NCBI RefSeq assembly: GCF_024494655.1
Contig: NZ_JANHDL010000011.1
Span: 32,821 to 96,820, forward strand
Length of the DNA: 64,000 nt
From: Halorubrum laminariae
Lineage (GTDB): Archaea > Halobacteriota > Halobacteria > Halobacteriales > Haloferacaceae
Reading direction: 5' to 3'
Made by a program: the position numbers and the translations under genes. Of the stretch, positions 1 through 9,349 are shown in pieces. Numbering within the stretch: the first letter of the stretch is position 1; each line of letters opens with the position of its first letter. Below the pieces are notes generated by a model, which searched no databases, had not been told where the DNA came from, and saw nothing but the letters and a program-made list of their open reading frames with translations.

Positions 1-1
1 C

Positions 2-835
2 GGTGGCATGCTCGCCCAGCGGGCGAAGGTCCACGACCCGATCGGGCGCGTGATCCCGATCGAGCACCGCGAGAACCTCGGTGCCGGCGGTTCGATCAAG
101 ACCGGCTACCTCGCCTCGCTGCAGGACGAGACGGACGTCACCGTCACGATGGACGGCGACGGGCAGATGGATCCCGACCACATGCCCAAGCTCCTCGATC
201 CCATCGTCGACGACGACGCCGACTACGCGAAGGCCAACCGGCTGCTATACAGGGAGTACCGCCAGGAAATGCCGAAGTTCCGCTTCATCGGGAACTCCAT
301 TCTCACGTTCCTGACAAAGATCTCGAGTGGGTACTGGAAGACGATGGATCCCCAGAACGGATACACGGCGATCTCGCACTACGCCCTGGACAACGTCGGC
401 GTCGAGGCAATGTACGAGTACTACGGCTACTGCAACGACCTGCTCGTAAAGTTGAACACGAAGGGGATGCGCGTTGCCGACGTCGCCGTTCCGGCCAAGT
501 ACGGCGAGGAGGAGTCGTCGATCAGCTATCCGACGTACATCCGCAAGGTGTCGGGCATGTTGCTACGGAACTTCCTGTGGCGGCTCAAGACGAAGTATCT
601 CGTGTTGGACTTCCACCCACTGGCGCAGTTCTACATCTTCGGTGCGGTGATGGCGCTGTTCGGGGTGCTCGGTGGCGGGTGGTCGGTGTATCAGAAGGTC
701 GTCGTGGGGAATCCGCTGTTCGTCAGAGCGTCGACGAGCCTGCTCGTGTTCTCGATCGGGAGCATGTTCCTGATGTTCGCGATGTTGTTCGACATGCAGG
801 TGAACGAGAATAAGGAAATCCAGGTGCGGGATTAA
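2..835 (+). CDS. GT2 family glycosyltransferase (dolichyl-phosphate sugar synthase-like), 5' truncated
   Basis: The reading frame is open from the window edge, so the N-terminus is missing. Conserved GT2 features are visible: NLGAGGSIKTGY, then the DGDGQMDPDH stretch, which carries the metal/nucleotide-sugar DxD-type acidic residues, and NGYTAIS about 70 residues later. Two C-terminal hydrophobic segments (about residues 207-230 and 245-265) suggest a membrane-anchored enzyme of the polyprenyl-phosphate sugar synthase (GtrB/DPM1-like) type. Such enzymes charge dolichyl phosphate for N-glycan or polysaccharide assembly. The gene is GC-rich and ends 3 bases before an AT-rich GT4 gene, so it probably leads the same operon. 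Family is confident; the sugar is unknown. Confidence 0.85.
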   Translation, partial: GGMLAQRAKVHDPIGRVIPIEHRENLGAGGSIKTGYLASLQDETDVTVTMDGDGQMDPDHMPKLLDPIVDDDADYAKANRLLYREYRQEMPKFRFIGNSILTFLTKISSGYWKTMDPQNGYTAISHYALDNVGVEAMYEYYGYCNDLLVKLNTKGMRVADVAVPAKYGEEESSISYPTYIRKVSGMLLRNFLWRLKTKYLVLDFHPLAQFYIFGAVMALFGVLGGGWSVYQKVVVGNPLFVRASTSLLVFSIGSMFLMFAMLFDMQVNENKEIQVRD

Positions 836-838
836 TCT

Positions 839-1957
839 ATGTCGGACCGCCCTTTGAAAATTCTGCGTGTTGCGAGTAGTATCTATCCAGAAGTTGTCGG
901 TGGGGTGGGGCTTCACACTCATCATATGTCTAGGCTTCAGGCCGAACAAGGTCATGAGGTGACGGTTTTGACGACTAACAATGGCGACCGTTCTTTACCC
1001 CGCAGAGAATCCCGCAATGGATATACACTCATCCGTCATCGAGAATTGTTCCGCCCTCTGGACAATAGCATTGTTCCAGGGATAGCGAGGACTCTTCGTC
1101 GGAAGATTGTTAACTTCGATATCATTCACCTCCATTCCCACTTGTACTTCACGAGTAATATCGGAGCGCTGCTGAGCAAATGGGCGGATAAGCCAGTTGT
1201 TGTCACGAACCACGGCTTGGTATCTCAGACGGCCCCGGGTTGGATACAGTCGATATTCAATTCTACTCTGGGAAAATTCACGTTTGAGGCCGCTGACGTC
1301 GTACTTTGCTACACTGACACTGACCGAAAGCGGCTAGAGAAGAAAAATATTGGGACTGACCTTGAAGTCATTCACAACGGGATTGACTGCACACGGTTTA
1401 CTCCTAACAATGGAACATCTAAGAAACAGATCCTTTTCGTTGGGCGATTGAAACCCGGAAAGGGTGTCGACGATCTTGTCCAGTCTTTTGGAGAATTATC
1501 TGAGGACTATCCAGGCTGGGAGTTACATATAGTTGGAGATGGGCCATTGCTGCCAGACTTAAAAGAAGAAGCGGAACAACTCGGCGTGAGTTCCTCCGTC
1601 ACGTTCCACGGGGAGGTTCCAAATGAGCGGTTGCCACATCTATATCAAACTGCATCAATTTTTACTTTGCCTAGTTATAGTGAGGGGCTACCGAGAACAG
1701 TACTAGAGGCCATGGCCTGCGGAACACCGGTCGTGACATCTGAACTGGAGCAGCTGCAGGCACTAGTAAAAGATGCTGGATTAACTGCACCTGCGGGCGA
1801 ACCTCAGAAATTAGCTTCTGCTCTCGCAAACCTTGTTGAGAATCCTAGAATGCGTAGAGAATTTGGTTCAATTGGCCGGGAGAGAGTTGAAGAAAATTAT
1901 TCGTGGGAGGATACCGTTCGCCAAACAACAGAGGTATATAAGGAGCTTCTTGCTTAA
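839..1957 (+). CDS. GT4 family glycosyltransferase
   Basis: A 372-residue GT-B-fold glycosyltransferase. The N-terminal half has the VGGVGLHTHHM glycine loop expected for the acceptor-binding Rossmann domain. The C-terminal half has FVGRLKPGKGVDDL (about 199-213), and SEGLPRTVLEAMACGTPVV (about 281-299) with the E-x7-E pair that holds the nucleotide sugar in retaining GT4 enzymes. It lies 3 bases after the GT2 gene and 17 bases before another GT4, a typical glycan operon. Base composition is much AT-richer than the GT2 gene, suggesting acquisition from another lineage. The linkage made cannot be told. Confidence 0.9.
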   Translation: MSDRPLKILRVASSIYPEVVGGVGLHTHHMSRLQAEQGHEVTVLTTNNGDRSLPRRESRNGYTLIRHRELFRPLDNSIVPGIARTLRRKIVNFDIIHLHSHLYFTSNIGALLSKWADKPVVVTNHGLVSQTAPGWIQSIFNSTLGKFTFEAADVVLCYTDTDRKRLEKKNIGTDLEVIHNGIDCTRFTPNNGTSKKQILFVGRLKPGKGVDDLVQSFGELSEDYPGWELHIVGDGPLLPDLKEEAEQLGVSSSVTFHGEVPNERLPHLYQTASIFTLPSYSEGLPRTVLEAMACGTPVVTSELEQLQALVKDAGLTAPAGEPQKLASALANLVENPRMRREFGSIGRERVEENYSWEDTVRQTTEVYKELLA

Positions 1958-1974
1958 GAATACTCGGAAAATAT

Positions 1975-3171
1975 ATGAACAGAATTACATCATCCTCCGT
2001 CTGCCCTATCACACAAATGGATAATCCGAAAGGGAGCGTACTGATTCGGTCTAAGGTAACTCCTTATATCGAAGATATTCGCGGTGGAGCGGGGGCGCTG
2101 ATGATGAATCTGGGTAGAGCTTTGGCTATATCTGGATGGGATGTCCATTATCTTTCCCCTCAACCGGCCGGTGATGTTCACTCTCAACCAAATCATCAGA
2201 GAATTCAATTCCACGAGTTCTCTTATACCAATCCGACTGGAACTATTGGCCGGCTAATTGGATCAGTGCGAGGGAGGGGCCGGTTTCTTTCTATCGTCGA
2301 ACAGCACAATGTTGACGTCATTGTAGACGATGTATCGCCGATTCCGTTCTACCCAGCTCATATTTACTCATCACATGAAGCCAACACCTCGCTGTTCCTC
2401 CATACCGCTCCTTTCAGTGATGCTCGTGGCACGAGTGGGTGGCTAAAGGGGTCTTTTATAGATCTACTCAATCGTAGTCTCGATTATCTTGGCGACGTGG
2501 AGATCATATGCGCAGGTGCAAGTACTGAGGAGCGTGTTCAGAAGCACCTCAATCCCTTAGAGACCCACGTTCTGAATCCGTGTGTCGGCATATCAAACTA
2601 TTCTTATAAATTCAATGTCAATTCGAAACAACTTCTCTATCTCGGCAGGATCTCCAAGCGGAAGAATGTCGAATGTCTCGTTCGAGCATGGCAGAGAATG
2701 GAACAACAATTTCCGGAATATGATCTGGTAATTGCGGGCGACGGACCGCTCAAGAATGAGGTGGTTGCTCTTTCGAACGAGTTGAATCTTCAGAATGTCT
2801 CGTTCCCGGGGTTCGTCTCCGACTCGGAAAAACACCGATTATTTAGGGAGTCGCTCCTTACGATCATACCATCTTATAGAGAGGGGTATGTCACAACTGG
2901 CATTGAATCGCTAGCCGCAGGCACGCCGGTTGTTGGTTCGGACACGAGAGGTATTAACGACTATATTGTTGATGGGGAGAATGGGTTTCTTTTCGAAACT
3001 GATGATCCGGTTGATTTGGCACAAACCATTGAGGATGCTTTGACAGAGTCGGAACGGCTCAAACCGATGGCCCAACGTGGGCGGGAAGTATCTGAGTCCC
3101 ACTCATTTGAGCAGTTCAAGCGCCGTGCGGACAATGTGATTCACAAAATAAATGAGAGTTCATCAAGTTGA
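1975..3171 (+). CDS. GT4 family glycosyltransferase
   Basis: A 398-residue GT-B glycosyltransferase with RGGAGALMMNLGRALA near the N-terminus, LYLGRISKRKNVECL (about 220-235) and YREGYVTTGIESLAAGTPVV (about 299-318), containing the E-x7-E donor-binding pair. An internal ATG at 2020 would remove 15 residues and begin just before the family homology, so the true start is uncertain. It follows the previous GT4 by 17 bases and shares its AT-rich composition. It probably acts at the cytoplasmic face, adding one sugar to a lipid-linked glycan. Donor and acceptor are unknown. Confidence 0.88.
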   Translation: MNRITSSSVCPITQMDNPKGSVLIRSKVTPYIEDIRGGAGALMMNLGRALAISGWDVHYLSPQPAGDVHSQPNHQRIQFHEFSYTNPTGTIGRLIGSVRGRGRFLSIVEQHNVDVIVDDVSPIPFYPAHIYSSHEANTSLFLHTAPFSDARGTSGWLKGSFIDLLNRSLDYLGDVEIICAGASTEERVQKHLNPLETHVLNPCVGISNYSYKFNVNSKQLLYLGRISKRKNVECLVRAWQRMEQQFPEYDLVIAGDGPLKNEVVALSNELNLQNVSFPGFVSDSEKHRLFRESLLTIIPSYREGYVTTGIESLAAGTPVVGSDTRGINDYIVDGENGFLFETDDPVDLAQTIEDALTESERLKPMAQRGREVSESHSFEQFKRRADNVIHKINESSSS

Positions 3172-3276
3172 ATGTGGATGCGTGAGATTTAAGGTGATCG
3201 TTGATTTAGCTAATCCTATCAAAGCAGATCGTTTTGATTCTCTCTTTGAATTTCGACTCTTTATGTCTTCATGGTC

Positions 3277-4335
3277 ATGAAACGAATAGCATTTTTTCTT
3301 GGAGGGCACATTGCGCCGAATGTTGTCAGAGATGTTACCAACATGGGATCGATGTTAAGCGAGGAATTCGTTTTAGACCTAATTGCAACTGACGATCCTC
3401 AAGTAAATGATGGATTCCCCCATTTTTCAAAATTCACCTTCACGGGCACATCGAGGCGTTCCGAAATCTTTGGCCTAAACGAATATCTTTCCAACAATAA
3501 CCCCGACGCTCTAGTCCAAATGAGTCAACCGACACAACACGGTTGGCTAACAACGTTACTAGGAAAGAGGGCTGGTTGTTCAACTGTTTATAGATACGGC
3601 ACAGATGCTTTTGAAGCATTTAGGGTTGCTAACGGAATTCAAAAGGTCAAATTCTTTTTGTTTCACAATATGATTAGCAGTTGGCTGCCAAGAATCGCTG
3701 ATAAGTCGATTGTGCTCGGACCGGCGGGGAAGGAGCAGCTTCTTAGACGAGGCGTTGATGAGTCCGATATTGGTATATTACCTCCAACAATTGCCACATA
3801 TAGAATCAACCCTGATACTAAGACACCGCCCGGGATTGCCGCTACCTTCGAGACAATTCAACAGGAGAATATAGTCTTGTTCGTTGGACGATTAAATCGT
3901 GTCAAGGGATTCTCCTTGCTGATGGAATCTATCCCCCAAATCCTCCAAAAACGAGATGACGTGCATTTCGTCATTGCAGGAAGCGGGGAACAACCCGATC
4001 TAGAGGACGACTTGGTGGACCATGTGACATTCACCGGTTTTGTTGATCCAGATCATATCGGTCATCTCTATGATGGAGCAGATGTGTTTGTGCTCCCATC
4101 CCTCCGGGAAGGTCTGCCCCGTGTCCTGCTTGAAGCCCAATGTGCTGGTCTCGTCACTATCGCAAAGGACGTCGGCGAAGTTCGATCTGCCACTGAGAAT
4201 GTGTTCGAATCTCGTAGTGAGTTTATCGAGATGATGTGTAAGTTTGAGGATCTCCCAGCCTCTTCCGGTGAGCAATTCTCTCGCCAGAATCTACAATCCG
4301 ATCATATTGAATTCTTCTCCGATCTGGGGGAGTAA
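3277..4335 (+). CDS. GT4 family glycosyltransferase
   Basis: The third tandem GT4 enzyme (352 residues from the chosen ATG; another ATG lies two codons upstream). The N-terminal domain is divergent. The C-terminal domain is clear: FVGRLNRVKGFSLLMESI (about 201-218), IAGSGEQPDL, and LREGLPRVLLEAQCAG (about 274-290) with the donor-binding glutamates. A 100-base AT-rich gap separates it from the preceding gene, so it may have its own promoter. Composition is AT-rich like its neighbours. It ends about 420 bases before a nested insertion-sequence cluster. Confidence 0.85.
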   Translation: MKRIAFFLGGHIAPNVVRDVTNMGSMLSEEFVLDLIATDDPQVNDGFPHFSKFTFTGTSRRSEIFGLNEYLSNNNPDALVQMSQPTQHGWLTTLLGKRAGCSTVYRYGTDAFEAFRVANGIQKVKFFLFHNMISSWLPRIADKSIVLGPAGKEQLLRRGVDESDIGILPPTIATYRINPDTKTPPGIAATFETIQQENIVLFVGRLNRVKGFSLLMESIPQILQKRDDVHFVIAGSGEQPDLEDDLVDHVTFTGFVDPDHIGHLYDGADVFVLPSLREGLPRVLLEAQCAGLVTIAKDVGEVRSATENVFESRSEFIEMMCKFEDLPASSGEQFSRQNLQSDHIEFFSDLGE

Positions 4336-4759
4336 ACGATTATTAGGAGTTTCTGAAACCGAATATTTCGTTGCTTTCTTATCCGGTACGAATCTGTTTC
4401 CATTTACGACGACCGTGTTTAGACGCTCGAAATTGCGGGTTTCAGGGCCTCAATCGCAACCAGCACGAATAGCCAGAAAGCCCTCGGCCTTTCAGTCCGC
4501 CAGGGATCCAGATTTGTAGACCCGCTACGCAGGGAATACACTTGGTGGATCGAAAGGGCGAACCCACTTCGCGCGTCGCTGCCTCACCCCTATCCGAACG
4601 AGCGGGAGGAACGCAATGACGACACGTGAGTGGGTGAGGGCTTTCTGCCGCTTCTCGGTAGAAGCCGGAACGTGTGGAAATCAGGCGTCTAAACAAGCCC
4701 ATTAGGACCCACGTGGCAGCCAAAGTTTTCTAGCCGGTCCTTCAAGCATATTAGATAAG
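4336..4759. other. Intergenic region with a 12-bp inverted repeat pair
   Basis: No convincing gene is present. The stretch CAGAAAGCCCTC at 4474-4485 is repeated in perfect inverse at 4636-4647, enclosing about 150 GC-rich bases. Such paired ends could be a small non-autonomous element or a structured RNA. Nothing else was recognised. Confidence 0.4.
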
Positions 4760-5165
4760 TTCAGTACCTCACAAAGCATCCCCGACGAACTGTTTCTGAA
4801 GCCTGAGTTCTGCATTGGAGCAGTTGACCTGACGATTCTAACGAGGGGATCATGGAGAATCAGCGGGAGCTGTCGCTGTCGGCGGCTGATCGCCGCCGAC
4901 GCGACAGCGCTACCACTCTCGAAGAGGCGTGCTCGGTCAGTGATTACCGGTAGAACCGATCGTCTGGTGGGCGATTTGCGGGGACGGCCCGACGCACCAC
5001 GAGGGCCGTCCACGCTGCCCGACACAGCATGTTGATGAACTCCGTGAATGACCACGACCAGAGGCGACGCCCGCCACGGCGGGGCGTCGCCACGTACTCC
5101 CAATGGAGATATCGCCAGACATTCTGCATGAGTAGGCTTATCACAACGTACAACAGCCGTACGAT

Positions 5166-6076
5166 CTGCTCTGTTGAAGAGCGATCTTATCAGCCGATAT
5201 CACCGGTTTAGAAGGGTGAAGCCGAGGAAATCGAACCTGCCATGGAAATCGACATCCTCGACTTCATTGAGCAGTGTCGTCACCTAGCTAAACAAGCGGT
5301 TGGGGAAGCACGCGGGCGAGCCCGCCAGCGGCGGGTTCGCCCGCTGGGTCCACGTTGTTCTTCACTGTTTCCGGGTCGAAGAGACCCACAGCTACCGTGA
5401 AACGCCGAATCGGCTGAAGTACATGGACGAAGTTCGTGACGCTCTCGGCCTAGATCGGGACGATCTCCCCGATCACACGACGATCTACAAGTCGTTTGAT
5501 CGGCTGAAAATGTGGGTGTGGCGGGCGCTGCTGCGCGTTTCCGCGCAGCAGCACCCACAGTCCGGTCACGCTGCGCTCGACAGCACGTTTTTCGACCGGC
5601 GACGTGCGTCATCGTACTTCCGCCAGCGGGCGGGACGGATAATACAGACGCTGAAAGTGACGACATTGACCGATGTGGAATCGCTTGCTGTTCTCGACGT
5701 TCACATCGCAGCACGGTGGAAGCACGATACGAAGATCGGACCGCAGGTCGTCCGCGTTCCGGCGGACGACCTGCGGTCCGTCGCCGCCGATAATGGCTTC
5801 CAAGACTGGCATACCGAGTACGAAATCGCCGCACATGACGTTGAGTACCTCGTTCATTACCGCGGTTCATCAGCGAAAGCAGCCGCGAACAACGCGCTCA
5901 ATCGAGCAAATGGCTACACTCAGCGATGGATGGCCGAAACATCCTACTCGACAACAAAGCGCTCGCTCGGCTGGTATCGGCAGTTCCGTGAAATTGTCCT
6001 GATGTTCGCCATCAGCAACATAGAACCGCTGTGTGAACCGCTGTAACCGTGACTCAGCATCTATTCAACACAGCAG
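5166..6076 (+). mobile_element. IS5-family insertion sequence, 911 bp
   Basis: The terminal inverted repeats are about 16 bp with two mismatches: CTGCTCTGTTGAAGAG at the left, and the complement of CTGCTGTGTTGAATAG at the right. A 6-bp target duplication TACGAT flanks it at 5160-5165 and 6077-6082. It is inserted in the C-terminal part of the IS4-like transposase and carries one transposase gene with a frameshift. Confidence 0.88.
5242..6046 (+). pseudogene. IS5-family transposase, frameshifted near its N-terminus
   Basis: From the ATG at 5242 the frame reads MEIDILDFIEQCRHLAKQAV and then goes out of frame. The continuation GKHAGEPASGGFARWVHVV is in the +1 frame from about 5300 onward. An extra G in the GGGG run near 5305 explains this. 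The remainder (to 6046) reads as a DDE transposase with HAALDSTFFDRR (first Asp) and TTLTDVESLAVLDVHI (second Asp region), ending REIVLMFAISNIEPLCEPL. A leaky TTG start at 5300 would give 248 residues, lacking the first part. Probably inactive unless ribosomal frameshifting occurs. Confidence 0.82.
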
Positions 6077-6477
6077 TACGATCGGATTTTGTGTCGTGGT
6101 CGTCGCAATGCTTTGTTCGGAGAGCCGGTAGCTGGCCTCGATACCGAAGCGTTTCGCGTAGTGTATCGCGCATCTCGTGGTGTCTCGATGAACGGCGCGT
6201 CAGCGGCATAGCCGTGACGCGCCACCCCGTGTTCGTCGTATCGTCCATTTTTGTAGGTACAGTCGATGTAGACGGGAAACTCGATGGTCCAGCTGTGACC
6301 GTCGAGTTTCCCTGTCAGATCGTGTTGAATGACCCGACTCCAGCCTTCCGAGAGTTCCTGCTTGATCGTCTTTCCCCACCGGACGATCGGCATCACGTAC
6401 GCGTAGTTCTGAGCGTGAAGGAGCGTGAGACACTTGCTATCGTAGAATTCCCGATCAAGATAGACGGCCTTGACGCT

Positions 6478-7622
6478 TAATGATCAAGATAACATTTGAA
6501 AGTCAAGGAACTGTTCGCACCACTTCTTTGCGAAGCTGACGCGTTTCGTTATTTTCTCGAAAGTGTCCTGAACGAGGTCTTTGAATTCCGCTTCGTTCTC
6601 AACGACGATTGGTGCCATCGTCCATTTGAGATACTTCCAGACTTGCTCGATTGGATTCAGGTGTGGTGAGCCTGATGGAATGAAAATCAGGTCGATCCCG
6701 AGCTGATGCGCGCGCTTGCGCGTGTATTCACATCTATGTGAACCGTGCTTGTCCAAGCGAGCAGAATCCCGGCAAGCGGATTCTGCTCGCGGATCTTCTC
6801 TAATACCCCGCAAATTTGCTCTTTCTCTTCGTTTTCAGTGAACGTTACCAGACTCTCACCGTTGAGGGCATAGAATCCGACCGCAGAATCGTGTGTCTTG
6901 ACTAACTCCCGTTCAATGTGGGGATCGTCAACGTACCAAACACGCCGCGAATTATCGTACGGCTGTGGCTTCGATGCATCAAAAAACCCGACGACGGTAC
7001 CGCCATCAGTACAGATATTGTCCTCAACAATCCACCCTTCTTCGTCTTCTCGCTCACGTTTGTTGTGTGGCTGGTCGTCCTCGTCGAGCGCGTCGTCGAC
7101 GCGCTCTTCGAGGATTTCATCAGGATTCTCTGGTCGGTGTGGCCGCTTTGGTCGTGGTTTCGCGTACGAGAGACCGAGTTCCCGAAGGAAGGTACCGAGA
7201 TAATTTGGGCTGTAGGAAACGCCAAATTCCTCTTGGAGAAGATGCTGAATCTCCTGTGATTTCCACGGTTGGCCGTCACGAAGCATCTCCACCAACTCGT
7301 CTTGCTCATCCTCGTCGAGTTTCGGGGGCCGGCCGCCCCCGAAACTCGGCATCAGTCCTTCTAAGCCATCCTCGTTCCAGGCATCCGCCCAGCGACCACC
7401 GGTGGCGGCCGACCGACCTTCTCGGTCGGCGGCCTCTGGAATTGAGTCGCCCTGGTAGAGATTTTTCAAAAACCCAAGCCGGCGAAGGTGGTGATCATCT
7501 TTGGCCTCACGTAGCAGCTCATTGATTTCTTCCTCAGTCAAGTGACGCTCAATCTCTTTTCGACGTGAGCGTTCTATTACTCTTCTATCAAGCTTAACTA
7601 ACAAAAGTTTTCGTACTCATTA
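6478..7622 (-). mobile_element. IS630-family insertion sequence
   Basis: Imperfect terminal repeats start TAATGA at both ends (6478 inward; complement ending at about 7622), with about 18 of 25 positions matching, and both ends abut the dinucleotide TA, the usual IS630/Tc1 target. It sits between the N-terminal and central remnants of the IS4-like transposase and carries one frameshifted transposase gene on the minus strand. Confidence 0.72.
6484..7604 (-). pseudogene. IS630-family transposase, frameshifted
   Basis: The first frame (7604 down to 6687) encodes an N-terminal helix-turn-helix region, GGGRPPKLDEDEQDELVEML (a linker and second HTH typical of IS630), WIVEDNICTDGG (first Asp region), and ends out of frame at GILLAWTSTV. 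The other frame (from about 6770) gives LDKHGSHRCEYTRK and PSGSPHLNPIEQVWKYLKW, the second Asp and final Glu region. The join at LLxLDxHGSHR implies one missing base near 6760. Read through, the protein would be about 370 residues, normal for the family. Some IS630 relatives use programmed frameshifting, so activity cannot be excluded. Confidence 0.8.
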
Positions 7623-7868
7623 TTATTGACGAGGAAGTTAAGAAGTTGGTCCTCGTAGATTTCATTGTCTGCTTGCTTGTTGGAGTGCACATCCTCAGCA
7701 AGCAGAAGTTCTAACTAACCGGCTTTGTGAGGTACTGAAGTTTGTTTATATCTCTCGGTGGGGTCGTTATCCCAAGCGACGTTTGCACACTGCCTGTCTA
7801 CACGCCACGATCAGTAAGTATACTTCCGTAAGAGAATTATATTGATGGTGGATACTTCTCATTGTTCC

Positions 7869-9308
7869 ATGGGTAAACCGAACGTCCTTCTAATCGTACT
7901 TGATACTGCCCGTGCTCAGGCTGTTTATGATGAGGAAGTGATGCCAAACCTGAATCAGTTTGCGGAGAAGAGCCTCAAATTTACGAACGCATTTACCACA
8001 GCACCTTGGTCGCTCCCGTCTCACTCATCTCTTTTCACTGGTGAGTATACGTCAAATCACAGGACACATGCGGACTCACAGCATTTTGATCCGGATATTG
8101 ACCCATTAGCGGAGCGATTCCGCCAAGGTGGTTACCGGACGGTTGCATTCTCAAACAACGTTTGGATCAGTCCGACTTTTGGGTTTGATCAAGGGTTCGA
8201 TGGATATTCTGTCGGCTGGGAACTTTTTGAAAATTCTACAGATATCGTTGCCATCGCCAAGGAGTATGACAGTACCGTAAAACGGGTAAAAGCACTCGTT
8301 CCAGAGTTATTCTCGATAGATTCACCGAAGACTATTGTGAATGCACTTTACTCAAACTACCTCAGAAAGTTCTACGATAGTGGCGCATGGCTGACTAACC
8401 GGCGAATTCGCCATTGGTTAGAGTCTAATTCCAATGACGAACCGTTCTTCATGTTTGTAAATTATCTTGAACCTCATTTGGACTACGATCCGCCAAAAAG
8501 TCATATTGAAGAAGTGACGCCGGAATCTGTTGAGGCCCCTTCCGCCGATGAATTGAACCAGAATGCATGGTCATACATCGCAGGGGACGAGGATATGTCT
8601 GATGATGATTTTGAGGATCTAAGACTTCTCTATGACGCTGAATTGAGGTACTTGGACAAGCGCTTGGGGCAGCTCTTCCGGTATCTCTCTGAATCGGGGC
8701 TTCTGGACGATACTGTTGTCGTCGTGACTGGTGATCACGGGGAGAATATCGGTGACTACGGGCTAATGGATCACCAGTACTGTCTCTACGATACGCTCTT
8801 GAACGTGCCTCTATTGGCACATTATCCGGACAGTATTAGCCCCGGTATCAGGGAAGACCTCGTCGAAATAAGGGAGCTTTATCCAACTCTTCTGGACATA
8901 GCTGACGTTGAAAGCCCGGCATCAACAGACCGCAATTTCATCCGGGATGGGGCGAGAGAAGCAGTGTTTGCTGAGTACAGGGTCCCTCAACCGTCTTTAG
9001 ACACGCTTCGAGAGAAATTTGGAGAGCTACCCCAAGAGGTGCTCAAATACGACCGAGGGCTACGAGCTGTACGAACACAACAGTGGAAGTTTATCGAGGG
9101 TACAGATGGGGCCAAATATTTGTTCAATGTTGATAAAGATCCTCACGAGCAAATGAACGTGGTAAATATGCATCCTGATGTCGTTAGCGATCTAGAAATG
9201 GAGCTGAACTCACAGTTAGCTCCGATATCGCACTTCGACGGTCAATCGGAAACAGAAATGGATGCAAGTGTTGAGAGTCATTTGGAAGAACTGGGGTACT
9301 TACAATAA
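7869..9308 (+). CDS. Sulfatase-like / alkaline phosphatase superfamily hydrolase
   Basis: A 479-residue protein starting MGKPNVLLIVLDTARA, with the metal-binding Asp near residue 12. The nucleophile region reads APWSLPSHSSLFTG (about 46-58), and the second metal site reads GDHGENIGDYG (about 287-297). Canonical sulfatases need C/S-x-P-x-R for formylglycine; here the Arg position is His, so the nucleophile may be an unmodified Ser and the enzyme may act as a phospho- or sulfo-transferase or hydrolase on glycans. The start was chosen because a TATA-like AATTATA lies about 30 bases upstream; a TTG at 7842 and an ATG at 7845 are alternatives. It ends with LEELGYLQ, a tail shared with neighbours. 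No signal peptide is evident. Confidence 0.85.
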   Translation: MGKPNVLLIVLDTARAQAVYDEEVMPNLNQFAEKSLKFTNAFTTAPWSLPSHSSLFTGEYTSNHRTHADSQHFDPDIDPLAERFRQGGYRTVAFSNNVWISPTFGFDQGFDGYSVGWELFENSTDIVAIAKEYDSTVKRVKALVPELFSIDSPKTIVNALYSNYLRKFYDSGAWLTNRRIRHWLESNSNDEPFFMFVNYLEPHLDYDPPKSHIEEVTPESVEAPSADELNQNAWSYIAGDEDMSDDDFEDLRLLYDAELRYLDKRLGQLFRYLSESGLLDDTVVVVTGDHGENIGDYGLMDHQYCLYDTLLNVPLLAHYPDSISPGIREDLVEIRELYPTLLDIADVESPASTDRNFIRDGAREAVFAEYRVPQPSLDTLREKFGELPQEVLKYDRGLRAVRTQQWKFIEGTDGAKYLFNVDKDPHEQMNVVNMHPDVVSDLEMELNSQLAPISHFDGQSETEMDASVESHLEELGYLQ

Positions 9309-9349
9309 TAATTGATAAACAGCTATTCTTAACGAACTGAGCTTCTGTA

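Larger units (their letters stand above)
4944..7690 (-). pseudogene. IS4-like transposase split into three pieces
   Basis: Three remnants read in order on the minus strand. The N-terminal piece (7690-7623) ends YEDQLLNFLVN. The central piece (about 6478-6077) starts VKAVYLDREFYDSKCL and includes the DDE-type aspartate context LDREFY. The C-terminal piece (5165-4944) runs RLYVVISLLMQNVWRYLHWEY to the stop. Removing the IS5-like copy and one target duplication joins QNPIV to RLYVV exactly. The central piece also has a one-base deletion near 6150: the other frame reads YAKRFGIEASYRL. A large part between the N-terminal and central pieces is missing where the IS630-like copy sits. Not functional. 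Confidence 0.8.
4760..7739. mobile_element. Outer IS4-like element carrying two nested insertions
   Basis: The ends are an 18-bp perfect inverted pair, TTCAGTACCTCACAAAGC at 4760-4777 and its complement at 7722-7739. Pieces of one minus-strand DDE transposase are spread inside. The element has been entered by an IS5-like copy (5166-6076) and an IS630-like copy (about 6478-7622). No target duplication was recognised around the outer ends. The same end sequence begins another element at 63873. Confidence 0.75.

Noticed and set aside
5280..5870. A 196-codon minus-strand frame within the IS5-like element
   Set aside because: It is antisense to the transposase and Arg/Ser/Pro-rich without a domain.
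7594..7603. TTAACTAACA inside the IS630-like element as a sixth boundary repeat
   Set aside because: No TGTTRGTTAA partner lies within 60 bases, and the match falls at the transposase start.
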